From B8-G4 sp033720735 (GTDB lineage: Bacteria; Bacteroidota; Bacteroidia; Chitinophagales; Saprospiraceae), in the NCBI GenBank assembly GCA_033720735.1, contig JAWWBX010000200.1, forward strand, positions 1-8,186: 8,186 bases of DNA, written 5' to 3'. The position numbers and the translations under genes were made by a program. The notes beneath the pieces were generated by a model. That model searched no databases and was not told where the DNA came from. It worked only from the letters and a program-made list of their open reading frames with translations. Within the stretch, counting starts at the first letter, position 1. Each line of letters opens with the position of its first letter. Below, piece by piece: positions 1 to 5,319 of this stretch.

Positions 1-3
1 CAT
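1..3 (-). CDS. Possible start codon of a downstream gene (edge fragment)
   Basis: CAT on the plus strand reads ATG on the minus strand, nine bases after the stop codon of the TIM-barrel gene, and is preceded directly by a G-rich stretch (CAGGGG). The purine-rich stretch touches the ATG, so it is not an ideally spaced Shine-Dalgarno site. Family knowledge: bacterial PEP-hydrolase-like TIM-barrel proteins are commonly encoded beside a Tm-1-like ATP-binding protein (UPF0261), and the two domains are fused in plant Tm-1. It is inference that this codon starts such a gene, because no coding sequence of it lies inside the window. Confidence 0.3.
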
Positions 4-12
4 CCCCTGAAA

Positions 13-873
13 TTAAGGTTGTGGGAATCTCAGGCCTGCGAATTGTTTCGCAGTTGAGAAGACGGCCTGCTCGATGGGAATGCGTTCCGTTGAAGAACCC
101 GTCCAGATGCCATCACTTGAAGTGTGATCAAGCACGTACTGAAAATCTGCGGGCTCGACAAGGGCTGAGCCGTGCGCGATCATCATCACATCGGGCTTCA
201 GCTTGCGCAGTTCCTGATTAGCCTTTTCAATGCGCTCGGCCGCCTGCTCGATCCTTTCCCCCGAATCGTAGCCCTTGAGCCCGCCCTGCGTGGTGCCGCA
301 GTGAAAACAAAAGAGATCCGGCTGGGCTTCACCGACCAGCCGCCGGCAGTCATCCATGTTGAATCCGAGTCCGATCGATACCATCTCCATCTCCTTTGCG
401 AGCTTCAGTAGTTCGATCTCATGGTCCAGGGTGATCCCGCTTTTATTGAGCACCCGGTAGATCTCGCTGTCGTGGTCCACATAGCTGATGGATGGGCCGA
501 TATTTGACACCGAGTACACGCCCATTTCCTTGCACTGGTTCAGGACCATGCGCATGTCCTTCAACGGATCGTTGGCATTCAGGCAAGCGCACACAAAGGC
601 ATCCCCCTTGAGTGCCGGCATGATGTCTTCCCGGGTATAGTCGAGCGTTTGTGTGTTGGAATCAAGGATGGGCCACATCATGGACATGGTACCCATCCCG
701 TTGGCCCTGAGGCGCGCGCCTGAAAATGTGTTGATGCAATCAGCCCCTGCCTTCTCGAGCAGCTGTGCCACCAAACCGCTTCCGGCGCTGGCAATGAAAA
801 TGGGGATGCGACCCCTGACCTTGGCCTCGAGTTTGGCGAGGATTTCAGCCCGGGAAGTGTGCTTTACGATCAT
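13..873 (-). CDS. PEP-hydrolase-like TIM-barrel protein (Tm-1 C-terminal type)
   Basis: A complete 286-residue cytoplasmic protein with no signal peptide or membrane segment. It matches by eye the phosphoenolpyruvate hydrolase-like / TIM-barrel signal transduction family, which is also the C-terminal half of plant Tm-1 proteins. Diagnostic stretches are an N-terminal strand with a glycine loop (IFIASAGSG, residues 25-33), the AGAD...SGARLRANGMG segment (42-61), a central Asn-Ala-Asn-Asp-Pro stretch matching the family's substrate-site loop, a mid-protein SNIGPSISYVD segment, and HCGTTQGG (191-198). Length fits a stand-alone family member. The ATG at 871-873 is preceded by GGAG with only one base between, so initiation is probably not strongly Shine-Dalgarno driven. 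The biochemical activity of this family is poorly established; the hydrolase name comes from fold similarity to PEP-using TIM barrels. In related bacteria the gene usually sits next to a UPF0261 ATP-binding gene, and the left edge here would allow that. Confidence 0.85.
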   Translation of the reverse strand: MIVKHTSRAEILAKLEAKVRGRIPIFIASAGSGLVAQLLEKAGADCINTFSGARLRANGMGTMSMMWPILDSNTQTLDYTREDIMPALKGDAFVCACLNANDPLKDMRMVLNQCKEMGVYSVSNIGPSISYVDHDSEIYRVLNKSGITLDHEIELLKLAKEMEMVSIGLGFNMDDCRRLVGEAQPDLFCFHCGTTQGGLKGYDSGERIEQAAERIEKANQELRKLKPDVMMIAHGSALVEPADFQYVLDHTSSDGIWTGSSTERIPIEQAVFSTAKQFAGLRFPQP

Positions 874-1064
874 GCTCCGTGTCGTGGCAAGTGCCGATAA
901 GTACAGACAATATTACCAAAAAGAGGATTGAGCCCCAGTCATAAGAGATCGTAAGACTCCGACTTCCCGGGGTTTTCGCCAGCCATCCGGATTTCGTATC
1001 TTGATATGCCTGCCGACAACCTCTGGTCAAAGGACCAGATTCCGAACACCCAAATCAAATTGTC
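874..1064. promoter_or_regulatory. Divergent intergenic region
   Basis: These 191 bases separate two divergently transcribed genes, so both promoters should lie here. I see no convincing sigma-70 pair in either direction. It contains short dyads: GGCA-AG-TGCC at 886-895 near the minus-strand start, TATC-TT-GATA at 997-1006, and a longer inverted repeat at 1022-1039 that is listed separately. No open reading frame of note and no RNA gene is visible. Confidence 0.4.
1022..1039. repeat. Short inverted repeat (possible operator or 5' UTR hairpin)
   Basis: TCTGGTC and GACCAGA form a perfect 7-bp dyad around the 4-base centre AAAG, ending 25 bases before the ATG of the DUF2652 gene. It could be an operator for a dimeric regulator or a hairpin in the leader of the downstream mRNA. 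It has no following T-run on the plus strand, so it is not an obvious terminator. Confidence 0.4.
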
Positions 1065-2213
1065 ATGTCGTTACAACCCCTGGCGCAAGCCGAACCAACC
1101 CTGATATTCATCCCCGATATCAGTGGTTTTTCCCGTTTCGTCAAGCACAATGAGATCCAGCACAGCCAACATATCGTTGAAGAGCTGTTGGAGGCCATCA
1201 TCGATGCGAACGACATTGGCCTGGAGATCTCGGAGATCGAAGGCGACGCTGTCTTGTTTTACCGGCAGGGTGTGCCGCCGACTTCCGTCGAATTGCTGGC
1301 ACAGATCCAGCGCATGTACGTCAGGTTTCACGGGCACTTGAAGCGCTATGAAACCCACCGCATCTGCCAATGCGGAGCCTGCAGTTCTGCCCACAACCTT
1401 GCGCTGAAATTCATTGTCCACTTTGGTGAGATCTCGCAAAAGCACGTGCGCAATTTCACCAAGTTGTTCGGCAACGACCTGATCATCGCGCATCGCCTGA
1501 TGAAGAACGAGGTGGAACTTGAAGAGTACGTCTTGTTTACGCACCAGTTGCTCAATGCCTGCTCTGCTTGGGTGGAAATGCAACAGGCAGCCTGGGACGA
1601 CCCGCGTGAAGGAGAAGGCACATATGATGGCGAAACCGTGAAGTACTGTTACCTGCCGCTGGAGCCGCTGAAGGTGCATGTGCCCGAACCGCGGATTGAA
1701 GACTATTCGGTGGGGGCTACGGCAAAAGCGCTGACCGTGGAAGGCGTGATCAACGCTCCCATGGAAATGGTCTTTGATGTTGTCTCCGATGTCTCCTTCC
1801 GGCATCGGTGGATCGCTGGATTACAGGACAGCGGTGATCTGAACGGAAAGATCACCAGGGCCGGCAGCAGCCATCGCTGTGTCATGGGCGGGTCTGCGGA
1901 AAGTGACCCGGCATTCATTTCTCACAAGTTTGAACTGGCACAAAATGTGATCACCTGGATCGAGTCGGAGCACAAGGCGAAATGGGACGTCATGATCAAA
2001 CTCGAACGCATCGGTAAACAACTTACCAGGATCTACTATATCTTCTTCGTCAAGTCAAATCCGTTGGCACGCCTGAAGTTCAGGTTGAACACCAAACATA
2101 AAATGGCCGCCTGGGTGTCGGGCAACTTTGTGACACTCGACGCATATTGCAAAGAACTACTGAGCGAGCAGCATGCACATCCGGCGCATATCGTCACCGG
2201 ACTCACTGTGTGA
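1065..2213 (+). CDS. DUF2652 cyclase-fold domain plus SRPBCC domain protein
   Basis: A complete 382-residue soluble protein with two domains. Residues about 10-200 match DUF2652, a family with the class III nucleotide cyclase fold: FIPDISGF (15-22) gives the first metal-type Asp (D18) and EIEGDAVLF gives the second (D61). The 43-residue spacing is the same as in the large cyclase at 5320. Glu57 occupies the purine-specifying position and Arg144 the transition-state Arg, but the usual Asn four residues earlier is Ile140. A CxCxxC cluster (C101, C103, C106) lies mid-domain and could bind metal. Residues about 220-370 resemble an SRPBCC/polyketide-cyclase-like ligand-binding domain, beginning after the VGATAKAL linker and including APMEMVFDVVSD. 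The role is unknown: cyclase activity is not assured, and a ligand-sensing or scaffold role is equally possible. The ATG start is uncontested but has no clear Shine-Dalgarno site. The sulfotransferase gene follows after 37 bp on the same strand. Confidence 0.83.
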   Translation: MSLQPLAQAEPTLIFIPDISGFSRFVKHNEIQHSQHIVEELLEAIIDANDIGLEISEIEGDAVLFYRQGVPPTSVELLAQIQRMYVRFHGHLKRYETHRICQCGACSSAHNLALKFIVHFGEISQKHVRNFTKLFGNDLIIAHRLMKNEVELEEYVLFTHQLLNACSAWVEMQQAAWDDPREGEGTYDGETVKYCYLPLEPLKVHVPEPRIEDYSVGATAKALTVEGVINAPMEMVFDVVSDVSFRHRWIAGLQDSGDLNGKITRAGSSHRCVMGGSAESDPAFISHKFELAQNVITWIESEHKAKWDVMIKLERIGKQLTRIYYIFFVKSNPLARLKFRLNTKHKMAAWVSGNFVTLDAYCKELLSEQHAHPAHIVTGLTV

Positions 2214-2250
2214 TTGATATTTTTCACCTGCAAGGCCGTAATTTGTCGCC

Positions 2251-3795
2251 ATGCAGCGACCGGCTCACATATTCCATGACTGGCTTTTTGTATTGTTGAT
2301 CGCCCTTTCCGTATTGCCATCGTGCAGCGAGCCACGACAGGATCCGCTTGTCGTTCAGATTCTTCAGTCCTCAGTTGAGCTCAATCCATATCGGATCGCC
2401 CCGCTCACGGCGCGCATCCATCTTGAATTGTCGGCGCCAGCCAAAGTAGCGGTGACCTTGCAGGGCAGGCAGGGCCCCGAATCAGACGTCGCGCACACTT
2501 TTTCCGATATCAACACGGTACATGAAATACCGGTGCTCGGCCTGTATCCCGGCGTGACGAATGTAGTAGAACTCGTGTTGATGGATGCAACGGGCGTGAC
2601 AGTAGGCTCAGACCAGTTGGAAATCGAGACGATCCCGCTGTTGCACGATCTGCCGCAGATTGCCATCGAACAGCGTGTCGCCGGAATGCTGCCTGGCATG
2701 ACGCTGGTGAGCTATTACGGGCACAACGGCAGCATCACCCCTCAACGTCCATTTATGTTCGATCAATTTGGCGATATCAGGTGGTATCTTGATTTCCGCT
2801 CCTATCCGCTGCTTGCCAATGCTTTTCTGGATGTGGGGGTCGAACGGTTGATCAATGGCAACCTGTATTTCGGCGACGCCTCAACCAATCGGATCTACGA
2901 AATGACCATGCTGGGTGAAGTGGTCAATGTCTGGGATATGCCAGGGTTCGGATTCCATCACAATGTCCAGGAAATGCCGAACGGAAACTTCCTGGTAACC
3001 GCAAGTAAATTTGGCGTGAACTCGGTGCAGGACCACATCCTTGAGATCGACCGGCAGAACAACGAGATCGTCCGGGTTTGGGACCTGCGCCAATCGCTGG
3101 ACGCTCAGCGCCGCACGATGACCTCGGATGGTTATGACTGGATCCACGTCAACTCGGTCTATTATGACCCGGGCGACAATTGCATCGTGATCTCCGGGCG
3201 CACTCAGGGCGTGTTCAAATTGACCATGGACAATCAACTTGTCTGGATCCTGGCACCGCATGCGGAATGGACAACGGCGGGCAACGGTGTCGATATGAAC
3301 GCGTACCTGTTGCAACCGCTGGACCGCAATGGTGATCCGATAGTCGATCAGGCAGTACTGACGGGCGAGCGTGACCATGCTGACTTCGATTGGCCGTGGT
3401 ATCAGCATGCTGCCGCGGTACAAGGCAACGGAAATATCTCATTGTTTGACAATGGCTTTCGTCGCTTCTTTGCCTGGAATACCCGGTATAGCCGCGCAGT
3501 GGAGTACGCCGTCAACACCGAAACGATGACTGTCCGTCAGGTGTGGAGCTATGGCCGCGAGCGGGGAGAGGATACGTTTTCGCGCATCACCTCAGACGTC
3601 GATCTGCGCCGGGACCAGGACCGGGTGTTCTTTTCCCCAGGCTCGATCAGCCAGGGCGGTGTGCACCGCGGCAAGGTCGTGGAGCTGCTCTACGCCAGCC
3701 AACAAGTGGTTTTTGAGGCATCGATTTATCCACCCATGCCTGCCTGGGAGATCACGTTTCACCGGACTGAACGCATGCCCTTGTATCCGGACTAA
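2251..3795 (+). CDS. Aryl-sulfate sulfotransferase, lipoprotein
   Basis: A complete 514-residue protein that would move a sulfuryl group from a phenolic sulfate donor to a phenol acceptor without PAPS, in the periplasm or outer membrane. Residues 11-24 form a hydrophobic signal ending in LPS before Cys25, a plausible lipobox. An Ig-like N-terminal domain (about 32-130) precedes a beta-propeller. The propeller keeps the family's catalytic set: HH at 236-237 in FHHNVQEMPNGN, DWIHVNS with His299 and Asn301, Arg317 eighteen residues after His299, and QHAAAV with His386 as the predicted sulfohistidine. The His-x-Asn and His-to-Arg spacings equal those I recall for E. coli AssT (356/358/374), and the last His follows 69 residues later, against about 62. 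The only cysteines are Cys25 and Cys311, so the AssT disulfide is absent. It sits 37 bp behind the DUF2652 gene and may be cotranscribed with it. Substrates cannot be inferred. Confidence 0.88.
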   Translation: MQRPAHIFHDWLFVLLIALSVLPSCSEPRQDPLVVQILQSSVELNPYRIAPLTARIHLELSAPAKVAVTLQGRQGPESDVAHTFSDINTVHEIPVLGLYPGVTNVVELVLMDATGVTVGSDQLEIETIPLLHDLPQIAIEQRVAGMLPGMTLVSYYGHNGSITPQRPFMFDQFGDIRWYLDFRSYPLLANAFLDVGVERLINGNLYFGDASTNRIYEMTMLGEVVNVWDMPGFGFHHNVQEMPNGNFLVTASKFGVNSVQDHILEIDRQNNEIVRVWDLRQSLDAQRRTMTSDGYDWIHVNSVYYDPGDNCIVISGRTQGVFKLTMDNQLVWILAPHAEWTTAGNGVDMNAYLLQPLDRNGDPIVDQAVLTGERDHADFDWPWYQHAAAVQGNGNISLFDNGFRRFFAWNTRYSRAVEYAVNTETMTVRQVWSYGRERGEDTFSRITSDVDLRRDQDRVFFSPGSISQGGVHRGKVVELLYASQQVVFEASIYPPMPAWEITFHRTERMPLYPD

Positions 3796-3809
3796 CCACG
3801 CTACGGTCA

Positions 3810-4412
3810 TTACCTGATCCCGTACATGAATACGACCTGGAACTGGGATTCCCGTGCATCAAAAGGATTGGGTGACAGATCGCTGCGCGGATCATAGTTG
3901 CCAAACACGGTCGCCAGTTCCATAAAGAAGTCCGTACTGATATGGATGCCGACGCCGGCAGTCTTCATCACGCCTGTGGCAACATGCCGGCCGGATTCAA
4001 CCCCGGCCTTGGCAAGACCAATGCCTCCGTGCACATAAACTGGTCCCATGAAATAGAAGGACTGAGCCAATCCTGCACCGCCGTAGTAATAGCGGTACGG
4101 CGAAATTGTGGTGTTGGCCGGAGAAACCCGTCCAGTTAAATGAATGAAGGTCTGTTCCCCCAGGCGCCAGCCCAGCTTTGTCTCAAAGATGAGTGCTCTG
4201 AAACCCGTGTACTCACGCACCCGATACAGCTCATCGATCTGGTAATCGTCGCCATGAGAAGAGTAGCCGGTACCCACGCCAAACGTCAACATGAGTCCGG
4301 GTTCCCCAAACTGGGCAGACAATGCCGGGCAGCAGATGGCTGTGATGGCGATCATCAGCACGGTCCGGGTGATCTTCGCGTGCCGGAACAAACGGGGTGT
4401 CGGCGGTTGCAT
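3810..4412 (-). CDS. Small outer-membrane beta-barrel protein
   Basis: A complete protein of 200 residues from the ATG at 4412. A TTG at 4433 would add seven residues, but ATG is preferred because it gives a more ordinary signal peptide. A positively charged N-terminus (R7, R10, K13, R16) is followed by a hydrophobic core at about 17-31 and a Sec-type cleavage motif ALSA before Gln34. The mature part alternates polar and hydrophobic residues and is rich in Gly, Tyr and Phe, for example YYYGGAGLAQSFYFMGPVYV and the closing QFQVVFMYGIR. This pattern is typical of eight-stranded OmpA/OmpX-like barrels of the OMP_b-brl group. No C-terminal peptidoglycan-binding domain is present. It lies 74 bp downstream of the DUF434/DUF5616 gene on the same strand and ends tail-to-tail, 14 bp from the sulfotransferase. 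I do not recognise a specific family; the function could be structural, adhesive or transport. Confidence 0.65.
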   Translation of the reverse strand: MQPPTPRLFRHAKITRTVLMIAITAICCPALSAQFGEPGLMLTFGVGTGYSSHGDDYQIDELYRVREYTGFRALIFETKLGWRLGEQTFIHLTGRVSPANTTISPYRYYYGGAGLAQSFYFMGPVYVHGGIGLAKAGVESGRHVATGVMKTAGVGIHISTDFFMELATVFGNYDPRSDLSPNPFDARESQFQVVFMYGIR

Positions 4413-4486
4413 GAAGGCACCAAAAATATCCAAAAAGTCGTGTTACAAGCATGTGGGAGGGAGATTTGTACAGGATGCGACACGCG

Positions 4487-5230
4487 TCAGTAGCCCTGCA
4501 AAGCAACACCGAGGTCTGCAAGCCGGACCAGGTGCGGGTTGTCCGCATTCTGAACAAGAAGGCCTGACACATTGAGCCAGCGCATACAACCGGCAAGGAT
4601 GACACGATCCGAGGTTACCACGACTCCGTCTGTTGCCTCAGTAAGCACCTGGTCGACATTTTGCCGCAAAACCACCCGCCATGGCCAATGGTGCAAAGCC
4701 GCAAGCTCTTCAAGCAACTGCCGCAGCCTGCCGGAATTGGACACCGGGCGGTCCAGGTACCAGATCACCTCAGTCACGCCCAGCGATATCAGCAGGTCGG
4801 CAATCAGTGAGACGGCTTTGCCCGTGTGTGCTATGCGACGGTAGCTGCCATGCAGACTGGCAATGTCGCGGTAGGTTCCGTCCAGGCATTCAAAGACGAA
4901 CCCTTGTGATACGATGACCTCCGCGAGGATGAGCAGGTTGAAGCCGTCGATCAGAACCGGCGTGGGGATCGGGTGCCCGGAGGTGACTTCTTTCGCTCTG
5001 ATTTCGTCGATCAGATGTTGCGGGCTGGCGATCCGCTGCAGTGCATCGCGCTGTCGCTTGACCAAACGGAAACGGTCGCCCACGATCTTGAGGGCCGCCT
5101 GGTCTCCATAGCCGCGTGACAGCAGGTAATGCAGATCTTCCGTCGCACGCGCCAATGTGTTCCAGTGGTGTGCCCCGAAGAGTTGGGGGTCTTTTGGATG
5201 TGGTCCGCGCTGATGCTGACGGTGCGGCAT
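4487..5230 (-). CDS. DUF434/DUF5616 protein, PIN/NYN-like nuclease fold
   Basis: A complete protein of 247 residues from the ATG at 5230. A second in-frame ATG at 5275 would add 15 residues, but family members as I recall them begin close to the RGPHPKD segment, which favours 5230. The N-terminal DUF434 helical region carries LLSRGY (36-41) and ALKIVGDR (46-53), followed by KRQRDAL. The C-terminal DUF5616 region starts with VLIDGFNLLI and continues through DGTYRD and HGSYRR. Asp95 and Asn98 (DGFN), Asp160 (YLDRPVS) and Asp208 (VVTSDR) are placed like the acidic metal-binding residues of PIN/NYN ribonucleases. The fold and a metal-dependent nuclease activity on RNA are inference; the family is essentially uncharacterised. 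No signal peptide is present, so it should be cytoplasmic. It diverges from the large cyclase-ATPase gene across 89 bp and may be cotranscribed with the outer-membrane gene downstream. Confidence 0.8.
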   Translation of the reverse strand: MPHRQHQRGPHPKDPQLFGAHHWNTLARATEDLHYLLSRGYGDQAALKIVGDRFRLVKRQRDALQRIASPQHLIDEIRAKEVTSGHPIPTPVLIDGFNLLILAEVIVSQGFVFECLDGTYRDIASLHGSYRRIAHTGKAVSLIADLLISLGVTEVIWYLDRPVSNSGRLRQLLEELAALHHWPWRVVLRQNVDQVLTEATDGVVVTSDRVILAGCMRWLNVSGLLVQNADNPHLVRLADLGVALQGY

Positions 5231-5319
5231 AGATGGCGAGTTGATCACCGGGGATTGACAATACAATGCAGCCATGGTCCCTGTGAAATGACTAAATTAA
5301 AGACGCTTGATGATGGACC
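5231..5319. promoter_or_regulatory. Short divergent intergenic region
   Basis: These 89 bases lie between the divergent DUF434/DUF5616 gene and the cyclase-ATPase gene, so they must hold both promoters if each gene has its own. A perfect TTGACA occurs at 5255-5260, but no -10-like hexamer follows at 16-18 bp. The stretch GATTGACAATACAATG contains the small dyad ATTG-A-CAAT at 5254-5262. No terminator or RNA is evident. Confidence 0.35.

Noticed and set aside
1071..1805. A 244-codon minus-strand open frame opposite the DUF2652 gene
   Set aside because: It is entirely antisense to a gene with recognisable domains, and its translation shows no family resemblance; it looks like a composition-driven shadow.
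4421..4428. TATTTTTG on the minus strand, matching the Bacteroidota -7 consensus TAnnTTTG
   Set aside because: It lies only 8 bases from the ATG of the barrel gene and lacks a well-spaced upstream TTTG, so it is likely chance in an A/T-rich stretch.
4413..4433. TTG at 4433 as the start of the barrel protein
   Set aside because: It adds seven residues before an ATG that gives a more conventional signal peptide, and no Shine-Dalgarno site supports the TTG.
5255..5260. Perfect TTGACA as a -35 element for the cyclase-ATPase gene
   Set aside because: The hexamer 17 bp downstream is TCCCTG and neighbouring spacings are no better, so it does not make a sigma-70 promoter by itself.
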